A DNA stretch of 64,000 nucleotides from Gammaproteobacteria bacterium (GCA_020051155.1 JAGVJK010000010.1:1-64000); one strand, 5' to 3'; positions 27,959 to 38,409 are shown, numbered from the stretch's first letter. Numbers and translations: made by a program. Notes: generated by a model not told the origin, from the sequence alone.

Positions 27959-29119
27959 TTAAACAATGACTTGTTGTGTCAAAACCTTATTAATAAAAGT
28001 TAACAACCCACAAGCAATTATATTTTCATCTAACACTATCTCTCTATTACCATTATAGATGACATATAATTTATCTAAATGTAAATCATTCATGGCAATA
28101 TACATAGATCTAGTTGTCGCTGGCTTCTCAGCAAATTTAAACTCAAAACCAATTTTTTTGCCATTTCGAAATACTAATAAATCTAACTCGGCACCCTGGT
28201 GGGTACGCCAAAAAAAAACTTCTTCCGGATTTAAATGAAACAATTGTATGATTTGCTCAAGCGCGAACCCTTCCCAAACTGAACCCAACTGGGGATAGCG
28301 CATAAGCGCATCATGATCCTCAAGGCCCAATAAATTAAGCAAAATCCCACTATCTCTAAAGTAAAGCTTAGGCGTCTTAATTTGCCGTTTGCTAATATTA
28401 GCAAACCAAGGCGGTAATACCCTAACCATAAACGTACCAGCTAAGATATCTACATATGAACGAACAGTATGACCTGAGATACCCATGGCCACACCGAGAT
28501 TATGCATGTTCAGTAATTGTCCATGCACATGAGTAAGCATCATCCAAAAACGTCTAAGCATGAGCGCGGGAATATTGAAGCCTAATTGCGGAATATCTCT
28601 TTCTAAAAAAGTTTGTATATAAGCATTTCGCCATATAAAACTTGCATCATCATTATCCGCCAAGTAACTTCGTGGAAATCCACCACGAACTAACAACTGA
28701 TGTTGTGATAATTGCGGATCTTCACATAAAGTGAATGGCGGCAATTCAATAAAACCAATACGACCCGCTAAGCTTTCTGATGCCTGCTGAATTAAATCGC
28801 GAGACGCACTACCTAGGATAAGATAACGTGCCTTGGCATGATCTGCTAACACACGAAGGATGGGGAAGAGTTCAGGCAATCGCTGTACTTCATCGATAAT
28901 AATCAGTCCTTCTAACGCACTTAGCGCATAAAGTGGTTGTTGTAGCGCACTCACGTCTTCAGGAATTTCCAGATCAAAATAATGAACTTCCCCCGTATAT
29001 TGAGCACTAAATTGCCGCGCCAAGGTACTTTTACCTGCTTGTCGTGGCCCTAATAAAGCACATACAATATGTACGCTGAACTGACGCTCGATTTGTTGAA
29101 TAAAATATGAACGCTCCAC
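27959..29119 (-). CDS. AAA-type ATPase with C-terminal DUF4143 domain
   Basis: A 386-residue cytosolic ATPase. Walker A GPRQAGKST (residues 24-32), Walker B LIIIDEVQRLP and a sensor LGSASRD. The C-terminal half is the DUF4143 domain with a nuclease-like fold signature (GAELDLLVFRNGKKIGFEFKFAEKP). The family is widespread, often accessory, and of unknown biological role. Start is GTG 29119 after GGGA. It stands alone between the CsiV-like gene (convergent) and tRNA-Lys, and is probably part of the flexible genome. Confidence 0.88.
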   Translation of the reverse strand: MERSYFIQQIERQFSVHIVCALLGPRQAGKSTLARQFSAQYTGEVHYFDLEIPEDVSALQQPLYALSALEGLIIIDEVQRLPELFPILRVLADHAKARYLILGSASRDLIQQASESLAGRIGFIELPPFTLCEDPQLSQHQLLVRGGFPRSYLADNDDASFIWRNAYIQTFLERDIPQLGFNIPALMLRRFWMMLTHVHGQLLNMHNLGVAMGISGHTVRSYVDILAGTFMVRVLPPWFANISKRQIKTPKLYFRDSGILLNLLGLEDHDALMRYPQLGSVWEGFALEQIIQLFHLNPEEVFFWRTHQGAELDLLVFRNGKKIGFEFKFAEKPATTRSMYIAMNDLHLDKLYVIYNGNREIVLDENIIACGLLTFINKVLTQQVIV

Positions 29120-29330
29120 AAAAGTCCCATGTTATTTTGAACCATGACTTCATAATAACATGGATTATTGAACATGCAAGATGAGAACTCAAATGAAGCG
29201 CATTCAACGCAGTGCCTATGATTTTAGAAAATCTAGATTATTAAGAGCAAAGTATTGCGTGCTTGATTAAATGCACTCGAAATTGGAGAACACCCGGACA
29301 TTCCGGCAGATCGACCTATATAAAGAGATA

Positions 29331-29406
29331 TGGTGGGTCGTGATGGATTCGAACCATCGACCAACGGATTAAAAGTCCGCTGCTCTACCGGCTGAGCTAA
29401 CGACCC
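29331..29406 (-). tRNA. tRNA-Lys (anticodon TTT)
   Basis: The 76-nt cloverleaf on the minus strand has acceptor GGGTCGT/ACGACCC, anticodon loop CTTTTAA in stem GCGGA/TCCGT, T-arm GATGGTTCGAATCCATC, discriminator A and encoded CCA. Confidence 0.98.
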
Positions 29407-29419
29407 ACCGAGGCTGCTT

Positions 29420-29447
29420 ATCATACCGAATATAAAAAGAATTTCAA
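29420..29447 (-). promoter_or_regulatory. Sigma-70 promoter of tRNA-Lys
   Basis: On the minus strand TTGAAA (29447-29442), a 16-base spacer and TATGAT (29425-29420), 13 bases before the tRNA. Confidence 0.7.
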
Positions 29448-29482
29448 CCCCTCAACCATAAAATTATCTGAGACCCAATATC

Positions 29483-29508
29483 ACCCCCACGAAACACCCC
29501 CACGAAAC
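29483..29508. repeat. Tandem 13-bp duplication upstream of the giant ankyrin gene
   Basis: ACCCCCACGAAAC occurs twice head to tail (29483-29495 and 29496-29508), ending four bases before the -35 box at 29513. The position suits an activator site, but slippage is equally possible. Confidence 0.7.
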
Positions 29509-29512
29509 TCAC

Positions 29513-29541
29513 TTGCCGCACTTCAGAAAAAATAGTACAAT
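29513..29541 (+). promoter_or_regulatory. Sigma-70-like promoter of the giant ankyrin gene
   Basis: TTGCCG (29513-29518), a 17-base spacer and TACAAT (29536-29541), about 48 bases before the ATG. Confidence 0.6.
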
Positions 29542-29588
29542 TCCTGCCCACAGAGCCCCGTGAGCACAAAATATATGAGGAAAAAAAC

Positions 29589-32500
29589 ATGGCTGCAGAG
29601 TCCACAATAAGTTCGATCACCCCGTTAAATTACGGCGCCAACGAGGACTACACCCGCGCAAGCGAATCAACAATACTTGCCTTATTTGAGCAAGCTGAAA
29701 GATATGCTACGGGCAATGAAACGCCTCTCGATCATAATCAAGCGGCAATGTACTACCTAGAGGTGATCCTGCGAGATCTTACGGGGTTTCGTAATATAGG
29801 CTGGAGAACACAATGTTATCAAAAAATTGCAGCCCTCAATGAGCAAACTAAAGGACAAGAGCCCTACGTATTATATGCCCTAGGCAAGTGTTACCTACAC
29901 GGTGCAGGCATGATGATGACTCACCTGGAAACAGCCCGAACGCATTTTTTAGCAGCCCACAAAGCACAACCCACCGAAACACTGTTTATGCAAGCAATGA
30001 GCGAGCTGTATCGGACTAAAAAATCCAATGCTTCATACTCTTTTTCAGGCTCTAATGGATATACAGTTCTAATACATTCCTGGGAGTTTCTAAACAATCT
30101 CCATAATTTTTCCCTATCTGCAATCGATGCAAAAAACCACTTCGAAGCCATTTGGGGTAGTAAGAGATATTATCTTCTAAGGGATTATCTAGAAAAATTC
30201 TTAGGGTATGTAGACTACCAGAGAAGCGGTCATAGTAGTGAATTCACTTCATTACAGGCACGAGCAACTGAAAGTTTAAAAACACTAGAACAAAACTTGC
30301 CTGTTTTTAACGAGATTAAAAGCCGTTTAGAACAAAACATCAACCTAGACTCTACTCTATCTACGCCTACCCAAGAATATCCCATAGCATGGGCCATTCA
30401 GCACGATAACATTCAACTAGCTGAACAACTCATCGAGGCAGGTGTTAGCTTAACTGACAAACCGAGTCAGATAACATTCTTCGCTCTAGCAAAGCAACAT
30501 AGATTGCTCCGGGTTGTCTCCGCTATACGGCAAAAAATTCATCACGATGTCCTAGCGCGTTATAAAGAGCCGAAAAAAGATATAAATACCCCGTTGGCCA
30601 GCACTGGAATGGCACCATTGTTAACACTCATTCTAGTGGGCCATAATGCACTGGCACTGAAACTCATTGATGATGGTGCAAAACTGAGTTGTCAAACAGC
30701 AGAAAAGGCAACACCCTTACACTTTGCTGCCCTATGCAATAACCAAATTATTTTGCGACGACTTCTCGGCACTACCTGTCAATTTCAGCAAGATCAGATT
30801 ACAAGCAATGGCCGAACACCATTACACCTCGCAGCACGCTGGGGACATCTCGAAACCACAATTTTATTATTAAAAAGCTATGAAGCAGATCCCTGTATTG
30901 CCAATACCAATGGCTCCCAACCTTTACACTTGGCCGTCATCCACGGGCACGAACAACTTTGCAATTATTTATTGACAGATCAGCGCGTTATACAAATGAT
31001 TCATCAGACAACCAATAAAGGTAACACCCCTTTACATCTTGCTGCTAAACACGGTCACTCAAACATCACACTTCGCTTACTTGAAAAAGGAGCCTCCTTA
31101 TCTATTAATGAACCAAATTCAGAAGGAGATACTCCTCTGAGTCTTGCAATTAAAAATAAACATGATTCTATAGCACGCATCTTATTACTCAACGGCGCAC
31201 AACCAATTTTTCAAGAGAGCAATGTCCCAACTTCCTCTTCAAACATTGAACCTTCCGCTGCTCTTCTGGCATCTGATGCTCCTGTTTTTCTAACCATTAA
31301 ACAAGAAAACGCCATTGCATGTGTAGCTATTTATGAAAAAATAAAAAATCTGAAAGAAAAACCTGGCAGTAGCGCTGAAGAGCAATCACCTGAAATTATA
31401 ATGCTTGAATCTTTAAGTAGATTCATCAAGACCTATTACCATTATCCCTTATCTCTCATTCTGACAGTTTTTAACAATAACCATACTGTTTCTGCGGCTA
31501 TCGCAGAGTTCATTAACACTTTGTACAATACGCAAGACAAAGAACTCATGGTCGCTGCACCAGCACTTCCAGAATTACCGAACTCTCTTTCTGCGATATC
31601 TTCAAGTGTCGCGCTTCCAAGCTCAGAAGCATCAATAACCGATGAAGAAGACTCGCTCTTTTCAAGCGCTGCAACGTCTTATAAAGCAGGCCACTACTCT
31701 TCTTATAATCCTTACTACTGCTCCGCCTCCTCCCAACCATTTCCAGATTGGGTCTTGCTCTTTGACCAAGACACATCCCCTTCTCAAATTGAGCGCATCA
31801 AACAACGATTATTTGCCGATGATATCTCTCCGATTTGCTTCGACATCTATGGAAATACCCTATTGCACTATGCTGCGGCCGCTGCAATCAAACCTCTAAT
31901 AATCACACTGCTTCTCACCGAAACATCTCTTCGTGATTATATCAATCATCGCAACCGCTTTGGTAATTCCCCTTACCTCGTCGCCATTGCACACAATAAT
32001 CTAGAAATGATAGAAATTTTCAAAAACTTTGGCTTAAATACAGAAGAGGCACTTTCTCAAATAAATCACCGAGGCGATACGCCATTACACTTGGCTGCAT
32101 CATGGAGCCATAACATCCAAAGCGTTAATAACCTATTAGAGAAAGCTCCCCACTTGCTACATACTACCAATCACAACGGCAAGACTCTCTTACATATTGC
32201 TGCACAAGCTAAATTGCCCGCATATTCAGATTTAAAATTCACCACCATTTCACGAAAATTACTTTTAATGGGTGCCAATCCGATGGCTGAAGACAGCGAG
32301 GGACAAACTTGCTTTCAAAACTCACATCTTATCACTCTACAATTGCTTCAAGAATTTGAGCTAGAACATAGACGAGCAAAAAGAATTATTTTCGGCAGAC
32401 TCAAAACTCTGGATTCTAATAACATCAGTGATGCTCAAGAGAAAGTAATACTAAGAAGCTTCATAGACGCTATCGATACTCATCAACAACGGCCTTTAAC

Positions 32501-35336
32501 GACCATCCTCCGCGCCTTTCAAATGAGAAAAACTATCTCAGAAACAATGATGGCATTTTTAACATCATTACTTCCTGATGAAGAAAAAGTTTATCTCACT
32601 CTTCAAATTGATCCGACATTTATAGACACAGAAGAACTTCCACCTCTACAATCACCTGTGTCGTCGTCCATAAAACCATTAAGAAGCTTTAGAGAGTTCT
32701 TGCTCACTACAGACTATTATGGAAACATGGATTTTATAACTTACTTACAATCTAAAAACTATGGCTCTGTGAATTTTGAAGAAATAGATGATACGGACGA
32801 CACGCTATTACATCATGCAACACGGGGCAAGAGCTTCTATCGAAGCGTCGATGGTGTTATACCTGGTGCCTTGAGATGGCTTTTAGAAAACACCGTTTTA
32901 ATGTACCGAACTCACCTTCAAAATCGTCAGGGAGAAACACCATTTTATCTAGCCGCGGGAGATGCGCCCAAATATAGAGTGAGAAAAATGGAATTGTTAT
33001 CTCAAGCTTTCTCGACAGCTTGGCAATCCACGCACGAAAATGAAGAAGTGCCTTTTATCGAGCTTCATCAGCCTAATGCTGCTGGTGACACGCCTTTGCA
33101 TAATGCATTAATATCTGAAGGTGCCTCTATTGAGAGCTGCCGTTATTTACTAGAGCATGGCGCTCCTATCGATCATCAAAATCACTCAGGACGTACCCCT
33201 TTACATTATGCATTACGAAACATTAATACACTTCATCATAGAGGCCCTCTTGCCAATCTTCCAATGCCACTTTTAGCACGAACCTTACTTTTAAATAACG
33301 CAAACCCGGACCTTGCATCGACCCAAAATATTGTTGCTTGGCAAATAACCGAACAAGACACACCAGTTAGCTACAGCTATGATACGGGGTATAATTATCA
33401 AACGGCTAAAAAATTAAATGAACAAAAAACCACAGTTAAACAGTTTTTTGAACAGATTCAAGAAGAACATTACGCAGCTAATATAGCGATTTATGAACAC
33501 ACAAAGATTTTACAAAAAAGAAGCAACACGTCTGCACAAATCGCCGCCTTAGAAGCATTAACCACGATGATCCAACGTCATCCACACCGCCCTTTATCAT
33601 TAATTGCGATGGTATTTAAAACCACACCAATTTTTCAAAATGTTATAAAATCCATTGGGCAACAATCTTCATTTTTTACCCCTTGGGACAAGCGTTGTGA
33701 CTTAGAAAAGTTGATTGATTCTTTCATTAAAGAGGAAGATAAACGCTTAATTGTCAAACCTATTAGCTACAAAGAATTTCCATCGCAAGATCTCTATGAA
33801 TCTATCTCACTCTCTGCAGAAGATTTTGAAAAATGTATTGCATTAGCAACAGATGTAAAAGCATTAAGAGACTTTGTTAAACTACAACTTTTTTCCTATA
33901 GAAAAAACCCTACCTCATCTGATAATAATGGTAATACGTTGTTACATTTAACTGCGCAATATAATCTTCCCATCTTGGATTTACTATTAGACACTGAGCT
34001 TTTCTTGTATCTAACCTTTCTCAATAATGAAAAATTAACACCCTTTGCCATTGCAGCAACTCATGGTCATGTTTCCGTCATGAAGCAATTATACGAAGTC
34101 TTTAAGGCGGAATCCCGCTATCTTCACCAAACTATTTTCACCCTCGACCCACAAAAAAACTCTTTGTTTCACCTGGCTACAGCCGCAGGCCATCAAGAAG
34201 TTCTGTCATTCTTATTTAAGATCACAAAACCAGAAGATTGCCCCACCTACATCAATGCAAAAAATAAAGATGGAAATACACCCTTACATTTAGCAGTACA
34301 AACAAACAATAGAGCCTTAGTCATCCAACTTCTAAAAAATGGTGCTGACCCAAGGCTAGAAAATAATGCTCAATTCACTTGCTTACCCACAGAAGACTCG
34401 GAAATAAGAAAAATCCTTCTCACAGAAATTGAAAGATTAAATAATTCCACAAAGAAACCCGTCCCCTCAATCTCTAATGGCACTTGGAGCTTCTTTTCAT
34501 CTTCATCTCCCACATCTTCATCTGCGCCCATGACAGAGTCTAATATAAAACTCGCATTCTTAACGGCTATCAGGCGCAATGATATAACAACGATGCTATC
34601 CCTATATGAATCCACTCCTGATGCTGAAAAAGCCACTCTTCTCACCATGCAAGACGAACAAAAAAATACTCCGCTCCATCTAGCAGCACAACATGGCTGC
34701 ACCAACGCAGGCGCTTTTTTATTACGACGCGGCGCTCCTATCAATAGCCAAAATGAGCTCGGCAACACCCCATTACACCTAGCAATAATCAATGAACATC
34801 CTGAGTTCTTAACATTATTATTATTACACGACGCAAACCCTCACCTCATTAATACTGAAGGAAAAACCCCATGGCAATTTGATGACTCATCCGCCTTCTC
34901 TGCATTTCAACAAATGCAAAATGATAATTGTCAAAAACTTAAAGTCGTTAAAGATCTTAGAGCAAGCACTGCAGAAAAAGCTAACTCTGAAATTTACAAC
35001 GACCAAACCCTGTATAAAGCTTTATCTCAATATAACGCTCTCACCAACTTACTGGATCAATTGATAAACATTCTAACCATAGAAGAAAATCGCTACGCCT
35101 GCTTCTCAACCATCTTCAATCAACAAATGAAAGATGCTTATCAGGCATACCTCAAGGATCCTGCCAACGACGCAAAGATCATTGCCGAAACTACAACATT
35201 CCTCGATAGTTTAAAAACCCCAGGCTACCGAGAACATTTCCCTGGAGAATTACCCCCAGAATTACCCTCTGCTCCTTCTTATTCCGGCGACACTTTGCAG
35301 AACCCAAGTGCAGCATTTGTTTTCGATATGTTATAA
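29589..35336 (+). CDS. Giant ankyrin-repeat protein, 1,915 residues (probable effector)
   Basis: A cytosolic-type protein without signal peptide or membrane helix. Residues ~20-140 resemble Sel1/TPR-like helical repeats (AAMYYLEVILRDL; ALGKCYLHGAG). Ankyrin blocks lie at about 250-545, 740-910, 1050-1290, 1420-1610 and 1640-1770, with many canonical GxTPLHLAAxxGH and LLxxGA motifs. Between them a different ~85-100-residue helical module occurs at about 572-655, 920-1006 and 1292-1391 (shared PL[ST]xIxxxF core), perhaps a fourth near 1777-1877. Ser-rich linkers follow modules and precede the last block (FFSSSSPTSSSAPM). The C-terminus (FPGELPPELPSAPSYSG) has an acidic patch and small residues as in Dot/Icm E-block signals. 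ATG 29589 follows GAGGA. Ankyrins mediate binding to host proteins; the target is unknown. Confidence 0.9.
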   Translation: MAAESTISSITPLNYGANEDYTRASESTILALFEQAERYATGNETPLDHNQAAMYYLEVILRDLTGFRNIGWRTQCYQKIAALNEQTKGQEPYVLYALGKCYLHGAGMMMTHLETARTHFLAAHKAQPTETLFMQAMSELYRTKKSNASYSFSGSNGYTVLIHSWEFLNNLHNFSLSAIDAKNHFEAIWGSKRYYLLRDYLEKFLGYVDYQRSGHSSEFTSLQARATESLKTLEQNLPVFNEIKSRLEQNINLDSTLSTPTQEYPIAWAIQHDNIQLAEQLIEAGVSLTDKPSQITFFALAKQHRLLRVVSAIRQKIHHDVLARYKEPKKDINTPLASTGMAPLLTLILVGHNALALKLIDDGAKLSCQTAEKATPLHFAALCNNQIILRRLLGTTCQFQQDQITSNGRTPLHLAARWGHLETTILLLKSYEADPCIANTNGSQPLHLAVIHGHEQLCNYLLTDQRVIQMIHQTTNKGNTPLHLAAKHGHSNITLRLLEKGASLSINEPNSEGDTPLSLAIKNKHDSIARILLLNGAQPIFQESNVPTSSSNIEPSAALLASDAPVFLTIKQENAIACVAIYEKIKNLKEKPGSSAEEQSPEIIMLESLSRFIKTYYHYPLSLILTVFNNNHTVSAAIAEFINTLYNTQDKELMVAAPALPELPNSLSAISSSVALPSSEASITDEEDSLFSSAATSYKAGHYSSYNPYYCSASSQPFPDWVLLFDQDTSPSQIERIKQRLFADDISPICFDIYGNTLLHYAAAAAIKPLIITLLLTETSLRDYINHRNRFGNSPYLVAIAHNNLEMIEIFKNFGLNTEEALSQINHRGDTPLHLAASWSHNIQSVNNLLEKAPHLLHTTNHNGKTLLHIAAQAKLPAYSDLKFTTISRKLLLMGANPMAEDSEGQTCFQNSHLITLQLLQEFELEHRRAKRIIFGRLKTLDSNNISDAQEKVILRSFIDAIDTHQQRPLTTILRAFQMRKTISETMMAFLTSLLPDEEKVYLTLQIDPTFIDTEELPPLQSPVSSSIKPLRSFREFLLTTDYYGNMDFITYLQSKNYGSVNFEEIDDTDDTLLHHATRGKSFYRSVDGVIPGALRWLLENTVLMYRTHLQNRQGETPFYLAAGDAPKYRVRKMELLSQAFSTAWQSTHENEEVPFIELHQPNAAGDTPLHNALISEGASIESCRYLLEHGAPIDHQNHSGRTPLHYALRNINTLHHRGPLANLPMPLLARTLLLNNANPDLASTQNIVAWQITEQDTPVSYSYDTGYNYQTAKKLNEQKTTVKQFFEQIQEEHYAANIAIYEHTKILQKRSNTSAQIAALEALTTMIQRHPHRPLSLIAMVFKTTPIFQNVIKSIGQQSSFFTPWDKRCDLEKLIDSFIKEEDKRLIVKPISYKEFPSQDLYESISLSAEDFEKCIALATDVKALRDFVKLQLFSYRKNPTSSDNNGNTLLHLTAQYNLPILDLLLDTELFLYLTFLNNEKLTPFAIAATHGHVSVMKQLYEVFKAESRYLHQTIFTLDPQKNSLFHLATAAGHQEVLSFLFKITKPEDCPTYINAKNKDGNTPLHLAVQTNNRALVIQLLKNGADPRLENNAQFTCLPTEDSEIRKILLTEIERLNNSTKKPVPSISNGTWSFFSSSSPTSSSAPMTESNIKLAFLTAIRRNDITTMLSLYESTPDAEKATLLTMQDEQKNTPLHLAAQHGCTNAGAFLLRRGAPINSQNELGNTPLHLAIINEHPEFLTLLLLHDANPHLINTEGKTPWQFDDSSAFSAFQQMQNDNCQKLKVVKDLRASTAEKANSEIYNDQTLYKALSQYNALTNLLDQLINILTIEENRYACFSTIFNQQMKDAYQAYLKDPANDAKIIAETTTFLDSLKTPGYREHFPGELPPELPSAPSYSGDTLQNPSAAFVFDML

Positions 35337-35431
35337 ATAAAAAGGAAAATCGCGTAGAGAATAAAAATTGCTACATAACCAAAAATCAGCTATCCTCTTC
35401 TCAATAAAAAAAACAGGACAAAAAACATCGC

Positions 35432-36073
35432 ATGAGCCACAACCTGCATAAAAACTTTCAAAAACTCCTCCAAGGCTATCAACAATTCCGAAACAAATAC
35501 GCCTCAGGTGAAAGCTCTCTCATGCAACAATTAGCTAAGCATGGACAAAATCCCGATGTTATGCTCATCGCCTGCTCAGACTCACGCGTCGACCCCGCCA
35601 TTTTATTACAATGCGACCCCGGCGATTTATTCGTAGTCCGCAACGTCGCCAATTTAGTCCCCCCCTTTGAGAATGACGGCCATTACCACGGCACCAGCGC
35701 CGCGCTTGAATTCGGTGTATGCTACTTGCACGTCGAGCACTTGATCATTCTCGGACACAGCCAATGCGGCGGCATTCAAGCTAAATTATCCACGACCCCG
35801 TTACCACAAGATGATTTCATCACTCAATGGATGGGGCTCGCATACCACGATACAGCACATACCCATGCCATGGATGTCGACACCTGTGCACAACAATCTT
35901 TATTAAATTCCTACCACAATTGTTTAACTTTCCCATGGATTAAAGAACGTGTTGATCAAGGCCAACTCACGTTACATTTATGGTTCTTTGATATTAAACA
36001 AGGAAAAATGTTGGAGTACCATCCAAAATTAGAAACCTTTAGCGAGTTAGATGTAAAGGCATCCATCCCATAG
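35432..36073 (+). CDS. Beta-class carbonic anhydrase
   Basis: A 213-residue zinc enzyme interconverting CO2 and bicarbonate, as supply for acetyl-CoA carboxylase and pH balance. Zinc ligands C48, H109 and C112 and the catalytic D50-R52 pair are all present (ACSDSRVDP; ILGHSQCGG), along with RNVANLVPP. Length is typical. The last 35 bases overlap the 3' end of the convergent tilS. A weak AGGA lies 13 bases before the ATG. Close to accA, which uses bicarbonate in the carboxylase, although on the other strand. Confidence 0.95.
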   Translation: MSHNLHKNFQKLLQGYQQFRNKYASGESSLMQQLAKHGQNPDVMLIACSDSRVDPAILLQCDPGDLFVVRNVANLVPPFENDGHYHGTSAALEFGVCYLHVEHLIILGHSQCGGIQAKLSTTPLPQDDFITQWMGLAYHDTAHTHAMDVDTCAQQSLLNSYHNCLTFPWIKERVDQGQLTLHLWFFDIKQGKMLEYHPKLETFSELDVKASIP

Positions 36074-37349
36074 CATCATCCTGACATGCAGCCTCTTCTG
36101 CAATCCCATACCCCACCACAGCAATCAATTGCTCATCGTCATACAACAATGGAATATGATCGCGCAACCAAGGTGGAATATTCCACTCCTGCATCAGTTT
36201 TTTCAAAGGATGAGAACCAGAACGCCCCACCGGATGAAAACGTTCACTACCCTGACGATAGCGAATTTGCAAGGAAGCATCCCTTGGATAATGCAATCCA
36301 CCCAGTTGTTGAGTCCATGCTAAAGATTCACCATGTAATGGTAACACCGCATCATGTCCCACGCGCACCGGCAGCGTCATCGACTCACGACACACCACTC
36401 GCGGTTTTAATAAATATAACAATCCTTGATAACGACGCGCCTCACCACCAGGCCAGGCCACCAACGGCGTCGCATCCTGCTTCGCTGAAAACATCACATG
36501 CAAAATTTCTAACGTCTTATCATAGCTAATACCTTGGCTACTTTGACGCTGCAAGGCATAACGAATCACTTGCTGTTGACGCTCTAAGGGCAGCATCGCC
36601 AACCCCGCTAAGGATAAGGCCTCTTCCACTCGCACCTGTTGCCAATCCAAAGCCGCTTGTTGTTCTAACCATTGATTGGCCGAGGCACAATGCATCGCAC
36701 TGCGAGCAATAGTCGTCATCGCTGCAGGCCAGCGTTGCAATAACAAAGGAATAATCTCGTGACGTAAGTAGTTACGATCATAATGTCGATCTTCATTACT
36801 TTCATCCTCAATCCATTCTAAATCATGATCAGCAGCATAGGCCTCTAAAACACACCGCTCTTGATTCAAGAAAGGTCGCACATGCCATGACTCACCAAAA
36901 GCCGCCACCACCGGCATCGCCGCTAAACCTTTTAATCCAGCACCTCGCAATAATTGCAACAACATCGTTTCCGCTTGATCATTCTGATGATGAGCCGTCA
37001 ACAACACGCTCTGAGAATCTAAGTAATCTAAAAAAATATCATACCGCGCTTCACGCGCCACCTGCTCTAAACTTTCACCTTTGTGCTTTTTTAATTGCAA
37101 CGTATGACTAGCATAGGTCACACCCCAACGTTGTGCCTGTGTTTCACACCATTGATCCCATGCTCGTGCATGAGAACTAATACCATGGTTAATATGTATC
37201 GCAAATAAGTGATAACCTTGAAAGGCCGGTGTGGTTGCTAATTGATGCAGGAGTACGGTGGAATCCATTCCACCGCTAAAAGCGACATAAATGCGACATA
37301 TTGTAGGCGTGTTTGCTAAAAATGTTTCTAACAGTGCCAAGGTTAACAT
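36039..37349 (-). CDS. tilS: tRNA(Ile)-lysidine synthetase
   Basis: Converts the wobble cytidine of tRNA-Ile(CAU) to lysidine so that it reads AUA; essential. The N-terminal PP-loop ATPase motif is AFSGGMDSTVLLHQL (SGGxDS at residues 25-30), then HINHGIS and TAHHQNDQAETMLLQLLRGAG. The TilS-specific C-terminal domain ends with QEWNIPPWLRDHIPLLYDDEQL. At 436 residues it matches the E. coli-type long form. Seven bases downstream of accA, with which it forms the conserved accA-tilS pair. Confidence 0.95.
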   Translation of the reverse strand: MLTLALLETFLANTPTICRIYVAFSGGMDSTVLLHQLATTPAFQGYHLFAIHINHGISSHARAWDQWCETQAQRWGVTYASHTLQLKKHKGESLEQVAREARYDIFLDYLDSQSVLLTAHHQNDQAETMLLQLLRGAGLKGLAAMPVVAAFGESWHVRPFLNQERCVLEAYAADHDLEWIEDESNEDRHYDRNYLRHEIIPLLLQRWPAAMTTIARSAMHCASANQWLEQQAALDWQQVRVEEALSLAGLAMLPLERQQQVIRYALQRQSSQGISYDKTLEILHVMFSAKQDATPLVAWPGGEARRYQGLLYLLKPRVVCRESMTLPVRVGHDAVLPLHGESLAWTQQLGGLHYPRDASLQIRYRQGSERFHPVGRSGSHPLKKLMQEWNIPPWLRDHIPLLYDDEQLIAVVGYGIAEEAACQDDAMGWMPLHLTR

Positions 37350-37356
37350 GCGAGTG

Positions 37357-38310
37357 TTAAGTCAATTCGCCATAGGACATTAAACGCATTTCACGATTAG
37401 CTAATAACTCCTCCATGGATTTTTTCTGTAATTGCGCTAATTGCGTCACTAAGGTTTGTTTTAAGCGCGCGGCCATTGCATCCACATCACGATGTGCACC
37501 ACCGAGAGGTTCATTAATAATTTCATCCACTAATTTTAGTGAATGTAATCGCTCTGCAAATAAGCCCATGGCTTCTGCTGCCTCAGGTGCTTTCTCAGCA
37601 CTTTTCCAAAGAATTGAAGCACAACCCTCTGGTGAAATAACCGAGTAAATACTGTATTGCAACATCATGACGCGATCACCCACGCCGATAGCAAGCGCAC
37701 CACCGGAACCGCCTTCGCCGATCACCGTACATAAAATCGGTGTGCGAAGCTGTGACATTTCATAAAGATTGCGCGCGATAGCTTCTGATTGATTACGCTC
37801 TTCAGCCTCAATCCCAGGATAAGCGCCTGGCGTATCAATAAAGGTAATAATCGGTAATTTATAACGCTCGGCCAATTGCATTAAGCGTAACGCCTTACGG
37901 TATCCCTCAGGCTGTGGCATACCAAAATTACGGAAAACTTTTTCTGTAGTTTTACGACCTTTTTGGTGGCCAATCACCATCACTGGCTGCCCTTCAAGCC
38001 GGGCAATACCACCAACGATCGCTTTATCATCCGCTAAATGGCGATCCCCTTTTAACTCATCAAAATCAGTAAAAATACGCTCTATATAATCAAAGGTATA
38101 TGGACGCAAAGGATGACGCGCGATCTGGGTAATTTTCCAAGGAGTCAGCGCCGCAAAGATAGACTTCGTTAATTCTTTGTTTTTACTCTCTAACCGTCTA
38201 ATTTCACCGCTGATATCCACCGTACCATCATTACCCACGTGGCGTAACTGCTCGATTTTAGCCTCTAACTCGGCAATAGGTTTTTCAAATTCTAAGAAAT
38301 TATGACTCAT
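37357..38310 (-). CDS. accA: Acetyl-CoA carboxylase carboxyltransferase subunit alpha
   Basis: Transfers the carboxyl group from biotin to acetyl-CoA, the first step of fatty-acid synthesis. 317 residues with the family hallmarks: [19 protein letters not shown] at the start, [68 protein letters not shown], and [18 protein letters not shown] 38310 follows GAGGG. In related genomes it directly follows dnaE; here 3.4 kb with an ankyrin gene and a HipB-like gene separate the two. Confidence 0.97.
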   Translation of the reverse strand: MSHNFLEFEKPIAELEAKIEQLRHVGNDGTVDISGEIRRLESKNKELTKSIFAALTPWKITQIARHPLRPYTFDYIERIFTDFDELKGDRHLADDKAIVGGIARLEGQPVMVIGHQKGRKTTEKVFRNFGMPQPEGYRKALRLMQLAERYKLPIITFIDTPGAYPGIEAEERNQSEAIARNLYEMSQLRTPILCTVIGEGGSGGALAIGVGDRVMMLQYSIYSVISPEGCASILWKSAEKAPEAAEAMGLFAERLHSLKLVDEIINEPLGGAHRDVDAMAARLKQTLVTQLAQLQKKSMEELLANREMRLMSYGELT

Positions 38311-38409
38311 AAGGCCCTCTCGGCTGGCAGTTTTATCATGATGGGTAATAATAACGTTCTCTCTTGGCTAGCACAAGTCTGGAGCTGTCAATGACTGCCA
38401 TAGAATGCT

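Noticed and set aside
29233-29424. Minus-strand frame containing GGSLAQPVEQRTFNPLVDGSNPSRP
   Set aside because: This is a well-known spurious peptide read through a tRNA gene; the region is tRNA-Lys.
34370-34792. Minus-strand 140-codon frame
   Set aside because: Antisense to the ankyrin repeats of the 1,915-residue gene, whose frame is clearly coding.
36086-36529. Plus-strand 147-codon frame
   Set aside because: Antisense to tilS, His/Pro/Thr-rich shadow composition, no ribosome-binding site.
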